This document shows, one piece after another, positions 15,452 to 23,276 of a stretch of 32,950 nucleotides of DNA (position 1 is its first letter; each line of letters starts with the position of its first letter). The position numbers were made by a program, and so were the translations under genes. Source of the stretch: Marinobacterium sedimentorum (GTDB lineage Bacteria > Pseudomonadota > Gammaproteobacteria > Pseudomonadales > Balneatricaceae); NCBI RefSeq assembly GCF_024267675.1, contig NZ_JALDYX010000042.1, positions 1 to 32,950 on the forward strand, written 5' to 3'. The notes beneath the pieces were generated by a model that was not told where the DNA came from, did no database searches, and saw only the letters and a program-made list of their open reading frames with translations.

Positions 15452-15506
15452 GGAGCCAGGGGCAAGGGGCCAGGAGCAAAGCCTTAGCTTTGCCCTGAAC
15501 TATTAA

Positions 15507-15564
15507 TACGACTTACTCTTATTTACAAAAGGGAATAGGACTTACTCTCATCTGTGGTTACAAT
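15507..15564 (+). promoter_or_regulatory. Direct repeats and -10-like element upstream of the adenylation-acyltransferase gene
   Basis: Two 16-base direct repeats, TACGACTTACTCTTAT (15507-15522) and TAGGACTTACTCTCAT (15536-15551), differ at two positions and have a 29-base period. A TACAAT -10-like hexamer follows at 15559-15564 with no good -35. The pattern suits an activator-dependent promoter. The factor is unknown. Confidence 0.4.
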
Positions 15565-15616
15565 AGCCGACTTTTCCAGGCCTCATCGCAAGAGTACGGC
15601 ACGGGTAGTCACGGTT

Positions 15617-18211
15617 ATGTTTTTCAATCTCGATCGCCTTCGGGCCCATGGCAGCAGCCCCTGCTTACTGCACAAGAACGGCACAGCGCTGAGCTATGCA
15701 GCGCTCGCCGACCAGGCCGCAGCATTCGGCCAGGCCCTTGGTGAGAGCCTTGGACAGGAGTGCGGGCGTCGGCTGATCGCTATAGAAGCGGCCTCCGATC
15801 CCGCTGCGATCAGCGCCTATATCGGTGCTCTCGCGGCGGGCCATGCCGTGATGCCGACACCTGCTGGCGCCACCGACACCGCCCTGCAGCTCGAACAGCG
15901 CTTTCGTCCCGCGGCGAGCTATCGCCGTATCGACGGCCGCTGGCAACTGCTGACACAGCCGGGGCCGACAAGGCTGCTGCATCCGGACCTGGCGCTGCTG
16001 CTGCAAACTTCCGGCAGTACCGGCCAGGGGCGCGGCGTGCGGCTATCCGCCCAGGCGCTGCAGGCCAATGCCGAGTCCATTGCCGACTATCTTGAGCTGA
16101 ACGCGGATGATCGCGCCGCACTGATCCTGCCGCTGCATTACTCCTACGGCATCTCGGTGTTGCACTCCCACCTGCTGCGCGGTGCCAGCCTCTGGCTGCA
16201 TCCCGATTCAGTGCTGACACCCGGTTTCGACACCGCCCTCGCGGCCAGCGGCGCCACCAATCTGGCGGGCGTGCCACATCATTTCAGCCTGCTCGAAAGT
16301 GCAGGGCTGGACAAGGCACTGCCCGCCAGCCTGCGTTTTCTGAGCGTGGCGGGCGGCGCCATGGCGCCACAGAGTGTGAGCACATGGGCGGCACGGATGG
16401 ATGCCCGCGGGGGGCGCTTCCAGGTCATGTACGGCCAGACCGAGGCGACCGCCCGCATCGCCTGGCTGCCGCCTGCGCTTGCGCAACAGACACCCGATGC
16501 AATTGGCATCGCCATCCCGGGCGGCGAACTTGCGCTGCGTGATGAGCGCGGCCGCACCCTCACGGCACCCGAAGGCGAAGGCGAGCTAATCTACCGCGGC
16601 CCCAATGTGATGATGGGCTATGCCCAAAGTCACGGGGACCTGGCCCGGGGCGCCGAGCTCGATGAACTGGCCACAGGCGATCTGGCCCGGCGCGACAGTA
16701 ACGGCATTTACCGCATCACGGGGCGACTTTCACGCATGTCCAAGATTGCGGGCCTGCGCATCGGCCATGATGCGCTGGAGCTTGGCCTCGCCGATGCCGG
16801 GCGCGAGATTGCGATCTGGGGCGATGACAGGCGCATCGGCATCGCCGTGACCGGCGCCTGCATCGATGCCACACAAATACAGGCGCGCGCAGCAGAGCTC
16901 AGCGGTATCGGATCGCAGCATTTCGATGTCCGCCTGCTGCATGAGTTGCCAAGACGCAGCAATGGCAAGATCGATTACCCGGCGCTGAAGACGCAGCCTG
17001 GCAACAGGTCCCGCAGCAAAAGCGTGCTGGCCGCCTACCGTGCGGCCTTCGCCCCGCGCACCATACACCCCACAGACACCTTTGCAAGCCTGGGTGGCGA
17101 TTCGCTGTGCCATGTAGAACTGACCCTCGCGCTGGAAGAGCACATCGGTGGCGTACCCCAGGGCTGGGAACGCATGACCATCGCCGACCTCGAACAGGCA
17201 GCACCGCCCCAGGGCCACAGCCTGCCCACCGAACTGGTGGCGCGGGTGCTGGCAATAATGGCGGTGGTGGTCTCACACCAGACGCTCTGGCCAATCTATG
17301 GCGGCGCGGCGGCGATGATCATTCTGATGGGCATGAGCGTTGCGGCCTATCGCTGGGATACCCTTGTCAGCGGTGATATGCGGGCCTATTTCACCCCGAT
17401 GCTGGGCGTGCTCATACCTTATTACGCGGTACTGGCGGGCTATTCGCTGGCATGGGGCCAGGTGCCCTGGGTCTCGGCACTGCTGCTGGGCAACTTTGCC
17501 CTCACCAGGCCAGAAACACACGAAATGCTGCCCTATCTCTACTGGTTTGTTGAAGCTTACGTGCAGATCTCGCTGCTGATCGCCATACCCTTCATGATCC
17601 CCGGGCTGCGTCGCAGGCTGGCGGGAGCAAAACACTCAAGGGACGCGCAGCGCTTTGGTTTCGGCCTCTGCCTCTTCGGCCTGGCTGCAGTCCTTCGCTT
17701 CAGCATCCCCGAAATCTGGCCCATGCAGGGCCGGGCCCTCTTTACCCTGCCCTGGGTGCTCTACATCTTCGCGCTGGGCTGGTGCATCAGCACAGCCCAG
17801 ACGCAACGCGAGCGGTATATCGTGCTGGGGCTTGCCTGCCTGATCATGCCAATAGCGGCGTATTTGGGCGGCAACTGGCACGGCGGCTGGATCAAGTACA
17901 TGAGCCTGCTCGTTCTCGTGGGGCTGCTGTGTTTCGTGCCGCGCATCCGCCTGCCGCGCCGCGCCATACGGCCGGTCATGCGACTCGCCCAGGCCGCCTT
18001 CCCGATTTACCTGCTGCACCGGCTGGTGCCTGAGGTTCTGCTGCCCATGGCCGGCATTGAGGGCCAGGGGCCGGTAATCGATACCATCGCCATCCTCGGC
18101 GGTATCGGCCTCGGGCTGGTCGCCGCCACCGTGCAGCGCCGCCTGCTGTCGCGGCCATGGATACGCAAAAACACAGACGTCGGGCGCCTCGCCGGTGCCG
18201 CGAACGGATAG
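15617..18211 (+). CDS. Adenylation - carrier protein - membrane acyltransferase-3 fusion
   Basis: From the ATG at 15617 it has 864 residues. Residues about 1-460 form an AMP-forming ligase: P-loop TSGSTGQGRGV (131-141, with Arg where Lys is usual), YGQTE (272-276), TGDL (353-356), the hinge block GRLSRMSKIAGLRI (369-382) and catalytic Lys451 in RRSNGK. Residues about 465-530 are a phosphopantetheine carrier domain with LGGDSL and Ser496. From about 540 it is a multi-pass membrane domain of the acyltransferase-3 (OafA) family, with His554 in VVSHQTLW, PYLYWFVEAYVQ (639-650) and PIYLLHRLVP (796-805). The plausible flow is activation of an acid, loading on the carrier and transfer across or at the inner membrane to an unknown acceptor. 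A GTG at 15554 is rejected because it overlaps a -10-like element. Confidence 0.9.
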   Translation: MFFNLDRLRAHGSSPCLLHKNGTALSYAALADQAAAFGQALGESLGQECGRRLIAIEAASDPAAISAYIGALAAGHAVMPTPAGATDTALQLEQRFRPAASYRRIDGRWQLLTQPGPTRLLHPDLALLLQTSGSTGQGRGVRLSAQALQANAESIADYLELNADDRAALILPLHYSYGISVLHSHLLRGASLWLHPDSVLTPGFDTALAASGATNLAGVPHHFSLLESAGLDKALPASLRFLSVAGGAMAPQSVSTWAARMDARGGRFQVMYGQTEATARIAWLPPALAQQTPDAIGIAIPGGELALRDERGRTLTAPEGEGELIYRGPNVMMGYAQSHGDLARGAELDELATGDLARRDSNGIYRITGRLSRMSKIAGLRIGHDALELGLADAGREIAIWGDDRRIGIAVTGACIDATQIQARAAELSGIGSQHFDVRLLHELPRRSNGKIDYPALKTQPGNRSRSKSVLAAYRAAFAPRTIHPTDTFASLGGDSLCHVELTLALEEHIGGVPQGWERMTIADLEQAAPPQGHSLPTELVARVLAIMAVVVSHQTLWPIYGGAAAMIILMGMSVAAYRWDTLVSGDMRAYFTPMLGVLIPYYAVLAGYSLAWGQVPWVSALLLGNFALTRPETHEMLPYLYWFVEAYVQISLLIAIPFMIPGLRRRLAGAKHSRDAQRFGFGLCLFGLAAVLRFSIPEIWPMQGRALFTLPWVLYIFALGWCISTAQTQRERYIVLGLACLIMPIAAYLGGNWHGGWIKYMSLLVLVGLLCFVPRIRLPRRAIRPVMRLAQAAFPIYLLHRLVPEVLLPMAGIEGQGPVIDTIAILGGIGLGLVAATVQRRLLSRPWIRKNTDVGRLAGAANG

Positions 18212-18220
18212 CCCCAATAA

Positions 18221-18256
18221 AAAAGAGCGAGGGCCGCGAATCACCCTCGCTCTTTT
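18221..18256. terminator. Bidirectional intrinsic terminator
   Basis: AAAAGAGCGAGGG (18221-18233) and CCCTCGCTCTTTT (18244-18256) make a perfect 13-bp stem with a 10-base loop, with A-run and T-run ends. It lies between the convergent fusion gene (stop at 18211) and MFS gene (stop at 18424) and could serve both. Confidence 0.92.
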
Positions 18257-18423
18257 GCGTGCGTACCAGACTCTTGCATCAGACTTTTGCGCCTAAGAGT
18301 TACCCTGCAACCGCATGAGCCTGACCAACAAGCAATATAACCGCCAGTCCTTATGTGACGATGCCAGGATCAAGGCCAGAGAAGGCAGGGTGCCGCGCAG
18401 CGCATCATCGACAACGGCATCCT

Positions 18424-19716
18424 TCATGCCCCGGCTGAGCTTTCCCCGGTCTTGCGGTCGGGCTCCCCGGCCTTGCCTTTGACATCGTTTGTATCAGAGG
18501 CTGCTGGGCGCATATCCAGATAATCCCGCTTCACAAGGCTGGGGAACCAGTACACCCAGAGCGCCACGACACCCAGAGTACCGACACCGCCGACAATAAT
18601 CGCCGGCACCACACCCAGCCAGGCCGCCATAACGCCGGACTCGAATTCGCCCAGCTGATTGGAGGTACTGATAAAAATCGAATTGACGGCGCTGACGCGA
18701 CCACGCATTTCATCCGGCGTCTCGAGCTGCACCAGCGTCGAGCGGATCACCACGCTCACCATATCGGCGGCGCCCATAATCAGCAGCGACAGAATCGACA
18801 GCCACAGCGTTTCCGACAGACCAAAGACAATGGTCATGCTGCCGAATACGGCGACCGCGACAAACATCTTCACCCCCACGGTACGCTTCACCGGGCGCCA
18901 GGCCAGATAGACCGACATCAGCACGGCACCCACGGCCGGCGCACTGCGCAAGAGCCCAAGTCCCCAGGGCCCGGTTTCCAGAATGTCACGGGCGACAATG
19001 GGCATCAGCGCAGTGACGCTCCCCACCAGCACCGCCAGCATATCGAGCGAAATGGACCCGAAGATTACCGGGTTTCTCCAGGTAAAGCGCAGCCCGCCCA
19101 GCATGGAGTCGAGGGTAACCGGCTGCTTAGTGCGGGCTTCATGGCGATAGCGCAGATTCGCCAGAATGACGGCCGAGAGCAGGCACAGCAGCGTACTGGA
19201 CCCGTAGAGCGCGCCGGCACCGAAGATATAGATCACGCCACCGAGTGCCGGCCCGACGATGGTGGTCGCCTCACGCCCCGAGGCCGTCCAGGTCAGCGCC
19301 GGCGCCAGCAGATCGGCGCCGACAATATTGGGCACCATGGCCTGGGTCGCCGGCATCTCGAATGCCCTGGCCGTGCCCATCACCACACAGCAGCCATAGA
19401 TGATCGCCGGGGTGATAATGCCCAGCACGCTGGTCACGGCCAGCACCGCGATACTCAGGGTCAGTACCAGCCGACACTGCATCATGATCCTGTGGCGGTC
19501 ATGGTTATCGGCCACGTGGCCGGCATAAAGCGTCAGCACCAGTTGGGGCAGGTAGCGGGCCAGGCCCACAAGCCCAAGGCTCAGGGCGCTGTCTGTCAGG
19601 TTGTAGATCTGCCAGCCGAGCCCCACCATCAGCATCTGGAACGCCAGGGACGACGCCATCTGGCCGATCCAGAAACGCATGAAAGTACGGTGCTTGAAAA
19701 GCGAATTGGACGTCAT
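18424..19716 (-). CDS. MFS transporter, EntS/MFS_3-like exporter
   Basis: A 430-residue inner-membrane protein with about 12 hydrophobic segments. The loop 2-3 block YAGHVADNHDRHRIM is the MFS motif A variant seen in the MFS_3 (EntS-like) group. ARAFEMPATQAMVPNIV and DEMRGRVSAVNSIF are further hallmarks of that group, which often exports siderophores or other small molecules and drugs. The C-terminal tail is polar (DTNDVKGKAGEPDRKTGESSAGA in outline). It is convergent with the adenylation-acyltransferase gene. A shared pathway is possible but nothing in the sequence proves it. The substrate is not assigned. Confidence 0.92.
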   Translation of the reverse strand: MTSNSLFKHRTFMRFWIGQMASSLAFQMLMVGLGWQIYNLTDSALSLGLVGLARYLPQLVLTLYAGHVADNHDRHRIMMQCRLVLTLSIAVLAVTSVLGIITPAIIYGCCVVMGTARAFEMPATQAMVPNIVGADLLAPALTWTASGREATTIVGPALGGVIYIFGAGALYGSSTLLCLLSAVILANLRYRHEARTKQPVTLDSMLGGLRFTWRNPVIFGSISLDMLAVLVGSVTALMPIVARDILETGPWGLGLLRSAPAVGAVLMSVYLAWRPVKRTVGVKMFVAVAVFGSMTIVFGLSETLWLSILSLLIMGAADMVSVVIRSTLVQLETPDEMRGRVSAVNSIFISTSNQLGEFESGVMAAWLGVVPAIIVGGVGTLGVVALWVYWFPSLVKRDYLDMRPAASDTNDVKGKAGEPDRKTGESSAGA

Positions 19717-20126
19717 TTAAATCCCTGCAAACAGACCCGACAGCAGCGCGTATTGTAACGGATTTGTTTCAGCCGATGGATGCCCCGAGCACACGGGATT
19801 ACTCCTGCACCCACACAGGCACCTGCAGGATACGGCGACCTGATCGACGCCCATCCTGCATTTTGGTAGATCATACGGTTGCATCTTTCCGGGACTTCAG
19901 CCTGGCTGGCTGTTAATCGCCACCCTGATACATTTCGAGTCAAGCATTGGGGCTGGATGGGCTGCAACACTGCGCCTTCTGTAAGTGCACCCTCGCTCAG
20001 TACGGAGCTCTGACGCCTGCGGGTGAAACGTCACCCAGGTGATAGCCCATAGAATCCGGGGGAATCTGCTCCGCTGCACGGGACTTTTCCCTCCAGTTTC
20101 CCTCCAGCGGCCTCAGACCCATGCAT
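19717..20126. other. 410-base stretch without a convincing gene
   Basis: Between the MFS start and the VOC stop. Short ORFs exist on the minus strand (for example 19713-19970) but have no ribosome binding site, domain or coding bias that persuades. The composition is more irregular than in the flanking genes, which could mean a decayed gene or old insertion. I see no tRNA, clear inverted repeats or target duplications in it. Confidence 0.55.
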
Positions 20127-20558
20127 TCAGGCATCAGGAACAGGCCAGTGCGGATTCCAGGCGACTTCCCACAGGTGATCATCGGGGTCCTGAAAATAAC
20201 CGGCGTAGCCACCCCAGAAGGTGTCCTCTGCCGGTTTCAATATCCTGGCGCCGGCCGTTGCAGCCTGCGCCATCACCTGATCAACCTCCGCCTTTGAGGC
20301 CACGTTGTGGGCCAGGCTGAATTCAGGTCCGCCCTGCGATCCCGTGCTCGCCGGCAGTCCACAGTCTTTTGCCAGGCTTTTGCGCCCGAACAGCCCCAGC
20401 TTGAGCCCGGCCTGCAGATCAAAAAAGGCCACGGCGCCATCCTCGAACTCGGTGCCCAGAATGCCTTCGGTGGCCAGCCCCAGGCCATCACGGTAGAAAG
20501 ATACCGAGGCTTGCAGATTATCCACCCCCAGGGTGATCAGACTAATGCGTGGTTTCAT
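20127..20558 (-). CDS. VOC (glyoxalase/bleomycin-resistance) family protein
   Basis: From the ATG at 20558 (GGGGA about 8 bases upstream) it has 143 residues. It has the vicinal-oxygen-chelate pattern: an opening strand and helix RISLITLGVDNLQASVSFYRD, the second half starting after about residue 75, and the closing block GYAGYFQDPDDHLWEVAWNPH with the Glu that usually binds metal. These small proteins catalyse isomerisation, dioxygenation or drug sequestration. Neither substrate nor metal can be told from the sequence. It is 33 bases after the SpoIIAA-like gene on the same strand, so they may be co-transcribed. Confidence 0.9.
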   Translation of the reverse strand: MKPRISLITLGVDNLQASVSFYRDGLGLATEGILGTEFEDGAVAFFDLQAGLKLGLFGRKSLAKDCGLPASTGSQGGPEFSLAHNVASKAEVDQVMAQAATAGARILKPAEDTFWGGYAGYFQDPDDHLWEVAWNPHWPVPDA

Positions 20559-20591
20559 CCCGTTTTCCCCTGCACCAGACACACTTAATGA

Positions 20592-20966
20592 TTAGTCGGG
20601 CGAACCCGCCAGCCAGGCTTCCGCCGCCAGTACATCGTTGCAATCAAAGGCCTTGATCTCCAGCCCGGGAAACAGATGGCCTTCAAATTCACTCATGCGC
20701 TGAATCCACTTTTTGTCCGACAGCACCGCCGCCCGGTCAAACCGGTGGATCAGCCCAAACAGTGCCGGCAGGCGCGACAGCTCAACGCCAATGGCGCCGA
20801 GGGTCGGAAAATCGAAGTCGTTGATTCGATACAGCATGCGCCCATGCTCGATGCTTTTGGACTGGCTGATGAGGTTGTCCAGCGCGAGCTTCATGTCGTC
20901 GCTGTTCAGCCTGCCGGAAAGCTCGATATCGATGCGGTTATGCGCAACCTTGTTGATTTTTAACAT
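20592..20966 (-). CDS. SpoIIAA-like (STAS-related) protein
   Basis: It has 124 residues. The order MLKINKVAHNRIDIELSGRL, then DDMKLALDNLI, LYRINDFDFPTLGAIGVEL and DRAAVLSDKKWIQRMSEFEG is that of the SpoIIAA-like family (the fold shared with STAS anti-sigma-factor antagonists). It lacks the strict phospho-serine motif of true SpoIIAA, so a generic lipid- or partner-binding role is possible. AGCAGGT lies upstream of the ATG at moderate spacing. It probably forms a short operon with the VOC gene. Function is unknown. Confidence 0.85.
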   Translation of the reverse strand: MLKINKVAHNRIDIELSGRLNSDDMKLALDNLISQSKSIEHGRMLYRINDFDFPTLGAIGVELSRLPALFGLIHRFDRAAVLSDKKWIQRMSEFEGHLFPGLEIKAFDCNDVLAAEAWLAGSPD

Positions 20967-21061
20967 GATGCGACCTGCTCTTTATGATCAGATGGACAAA
21001 CAGACTCGCTGCCCTGTTTCAGTATAGAAGGCTGACGCCCCCCCCCCCACGCATGGCCGGA

Positions 21062-21532
21062 TCATTCGGCGCCCGGCATTCGCACCATGCGGTAGTTGAT
21101 CAGCGTCTGGCCGCGGCGAACGACGCTATTCTGTGCCTGAAGCTCAAAGCCATGGGCTGCGAAAAACGGCCGGGCTGGCCTGCTGGCCTCGACATGCAGC
21201 TGCGTAATGCCAAGAATCCGGGCCTGCTGCAGCAGATGCCGCAACAAACGGCCGGCAATACCCCGGCGCTGATGCTCCGGGTGCACATAGAGACAGTCGA
21301 TATGGCCATCGGGCTCCAGTTCGATAAAGCCCAGAATCACATCATCCTGCTCTGCAACGAAGGGCTGACGCTGCGCAAGGCGCAGCTGCCAGGCGGCGTA
21401 GTTTGGCGGCGTGGGCGCCCAGGCTTCGCACTGCGCGGCGCTATAGTCCGTGCTGGCGATGGCATGCACCGCCGCATGAAAAAGGTCGGCGATGGCACGG
21501 CTGTCGGCCGTTTTATAGTTGCGAATAATCAT
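21062..21532 (-). CDS. GNAT-family N-acetyltransferase
   Basis: A 156-residue acetyl-CoA-dependent acetyltransferase. The acetyl-CoA pyrophosphate loop is clear in HPEHQRRGIAGRLLRHLL (84-101; R/Q-x-x-G-x-A). DGHIDCLYV (75-83) gives strand 4 and PARPFFAAHGF the C-terminal block. The order of elements resembles the YafP-type subgroup. The ATG at 21532 overlaps the SGNH hydrolase stop by four bases (ATGA), so the two are translationally coupled. The substrate is unknown. Confidence 0.92.
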   Translation of the reverse strand: MIIRNYKTADSRAIADLFHAAVHAIASTDYSAAQCEAWAPTPPNYAAWQLRLAQRQPFVAEQDDVILGFIELEPDGHIDCLYVHPEHQRRGIAGRLLRHLLQQARILGITQLHVEASRPARPFFAAHGFELQAQNSVVRRGQTLINYRMVRMPGAE

Positions 21533-22188
21533 GGGATTTCGTGCAGTTCCTCGGGTAACAGAGCCTGCACCTCCAGTGCAAGCGCCTCACCGAGGCGCCG
21601 ATGCTGATCCTCGTCCAGATGTACGCCATCCACCCGGCTGGTCGGCGTGACGGATCCCGCATCAAAAAAATGACAACCACGTTCATGGGCGAGCGCCTCA
21701 ATCGCCGCCGTGAGACCGATGGCGCGAGTTTCGCAACCCTCGAACTTGGGCGCTATAGCACCCCTGGCCTGCTGCAGGGGTGGCGGTGCAACCACCAGAA
21801 TGGGTGGCACCGGCATGCCAGGCTCAATGGGGGCACCGCGAATGGCACTGATAAGCGCACCCAGGCCCTGGGCCGAATGCCAGGCATTGTATCCGTGCAT
21901 GGACTGAAAATCGTTGGTGCCCAGCAGCAGGATCACCAGCGCCAGCGGCGAGTTCATCTCGATACAGGCGCCGAGCCCCTCAAGGCCGTTGCGACCAGGC
22001 TTGAACGGATCTTCCCATACCGTGCGCCGCCCGTTAAGACAGTTTTCGATGACCCGCACCGGCATTCCTGCGCTTACCAGCGCCAGCTCCATAACGCCGG
22101 GCCAACGCTGATCAAAGCGAAAACGTTGCCGCGTATCGGGGATAATGCCCCAACTCAGGGAGTCGGCGTATACCAGAATCTGATGCAT
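21529..22188 (-). CDS. SGNH/GDSL-type hydrolase (arylesterase-like)
   Basis: A 219-residue SGNH esterase. Block I reads YADSLSWG with nucleophile Ser10 (Ala replaces the usual Gly before Asp), block III is LLLGTND (Asn92), and block V is DGVHLD with Asp187 and His190. The order and LSWG spacing recall arylesterase/acyltransferase members rather than TesA. No signal peptide is visible, so it should be cytosolic. It overlaps the downstream GNAT gene by four bases. An acylester hydrolase coupled to an acetyltransferase suggests a small detoxification or acyl-exchange pair, which is inference. Confidence 0.92.
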   Translation of the reverse strand: MHQILVYADSLSWGIIPDTRQRFRFDQRWPGVMELALVSAGMPVRVIENCLNGRRTVWEDPFKPGRNGLEGLGACIEMNSPLALVILLLGTNDFQSMHGYNAWHSAQGLGALISAIRGAPIEPGMPVPPILVVAPPPLQQARGAIAPKFEGCETRAIGLTAAIEALAHERGCHFFDAGSVTPTSRVDGVHLDEDQHRRLGEALALEVQALLPEELHEIP

Positions 22189-22490
22189 CGAAGGCCTCCG
22201 GCGAAAACAGCACAGTGTAGCCGACAGAGATATAATGCTCCGGTATGAATCGCAACCTCAGCACCAAAGCGGCAACTCGATGGCACAGCCCGCCCCAATG
22301 CAACCCATAATCCGTGCCAGCAACGGGGCTAAAGCGGCCGTACACAACCCTGCTTAACACAGCCGTCGCCGGACGACTCAACGCTGTGGCAAGGCGCCTA
22401 TCCCAGGCCGCGGCCGTGCGTAACCTGCGATTTACCCCCGGGCGTGACTCCTTTACACTGCTGCCAGTGTTTATCTTGCAGGGAACGCAA
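22189..22490. promoter_or_regulatory. Divergent promoter region, SGNH gene / adaptor operon
   Basis: This holds the start-side signals of two divergent units. At 22455-22470 ACACTG-CTGC-CAGTGT is a perfect 6-bp dyad, 21 bases before the adaptor ATG, overlapping AT-rich TTTACA and TTATCT hexamers with poor spacing. It is a candidate operator for the adaptor operon. Longer ORFs crossing the region on both strands lack ribosome binding sites and family matches. Confidence 0.4.
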
Positions 22491-23276
22491 ATGCAGCGAA
22501 ACATCAGTAAGATCGGTGCGATCCTGTGGCTCCTCTATGCCGGCAACGGCACCGCCGCTACACAAGCCGGTGACCCTCTGCTCGACGCCCCCATTCAGGC
22601 CCAGAACAATAGCGAGCGCAAGGCGCGCGGCGTTTTGCGGGCCCGTGACCAGGCCGTTCTGTCCAGCGAACTGGCCGGCCGCATCACCGAGATGCCCTAT
22701 ACCGATGGCCAGGACTTCAAGCAGGGCGATGTGCTGGTACGCTTCGACTGCAGTGCCTATCAGGCCCAGCTGAATGCCGCCCAGGCGGCGGTGCGGGCAA
22801 CGCGCGAAGAACTGAATCACAAGAAGCAGCTGGCCTCGTTCAACTCGGTCGGCCGTTTCGAGGTGGCCCTGGCCGAAGCCCGTCAGGCCCAGGCCCAGGC
22901 CGAAGCCCAGGTCTACAAGGTGCAGGTCCAGCGCTGTTCGGTCAGCGCTCCCTTCGATGGCCAGGTGGTGCAACGCCGGGTACAGCCACACGAGAGTGTC
23001 GCCAGCGGCACGCCACTGCTGGAAATCGTGGATAACCGCACCCTGGAAGTGCAGCTGCTGGTGCCCTCCAACTGGCTGGGCTGGCTCAAGCCAGGGCGCC
23101 GCTTCGAGTTCGTGCCGGATGAAACGGGGCAGCCCCTGGCGGTTGAAGTCAAACGCCTGGGTGCCCGCATCGATGAAGCCAGCCAGACCCTGCTGCTCAT
23201 AGGCACACTGCCGCCGGATACGGCCGGCCTGCTAGCCGGCATGAGTGGCAGCGCACGTTTCCTGGAGGCGCAATGA
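22491..23276 (+). CDS. HlyD/RND-type periplasmic adaptor protein
   Basis: From the ATG at 22491 (AGGGAA about 6 bases upstream) it has 261 residues. An N-terminal signal peptide runs to about residue 23 (ending GNGTAA). The biotinyl-lipoyl-like half motifs are RARDQAVLSSELAGRITEMP with YTDGQDFKQGDVLVRFDCSAYQ, and RCSVSAPFDGQVVQRRVQPHESVASGTPLLEIVD in the second half, with a short coiled-coil (about 80-130) between them. It is shorter than classical adaptors, with a reduced C-terminal barrel. It would bridge inner- and outer-membrane parts of an export machine. The stop overlaps the next ATG (ATGA), making a tight operon of three. Confidence 0.9.
   Translation: MQRNISKIGAILWLLYAGNGTAATQAGDPLLDAPIQAQNNSERKARGVLRARDQAVLSSELAGRITEMPYTDGQDFKQGDVLVRFDCSAYQAQLNAAQAAVRATREELNHKKQLASFNSVGRFEVALAEARQAQAQAEAQVYKVQVQRCSVSAPFDGQVVQRRVQPHESVASGTPLLEIVDNRTLEVQLLVPSNWLGWLKPGRRFEFVPDETGQPLAVEVKRLGARIDEASQTLLLIGTLPPDTAGLLAGMSGSARFLEAQ

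Noticed and set aside
15452..15495. Purine-rich GCCAGGGGCAAGG repeats and a 7-bp hairpin GCAAAGC/GCTTTGC after catR
   Set aside because: Short and imperfect, with no U-run. It could be the catR 3' end but is too weak to call a terminator.
18316..18486. Possible 55-residue plus-strand ORF (begins MSLTNKQYN)
   Set aside because: Runs antisense into the MFS gene, has no ribosome binding site and no recognisable family.
19713..19970. 85-residue minus-strand ORF upstream of the MFS gene
   Set aside because: Cysteine- and arginine-rich random-looking sequence without ribosome binding site or domain; treated as non-coding.
22112..22504. 130-residue minus-strand ORF crossing the spacer before the adaptor gene
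   Set aside because: Overlaps the SGNH start and the adaptor start, has no ribosome binding site, and its composition is not protein-like.
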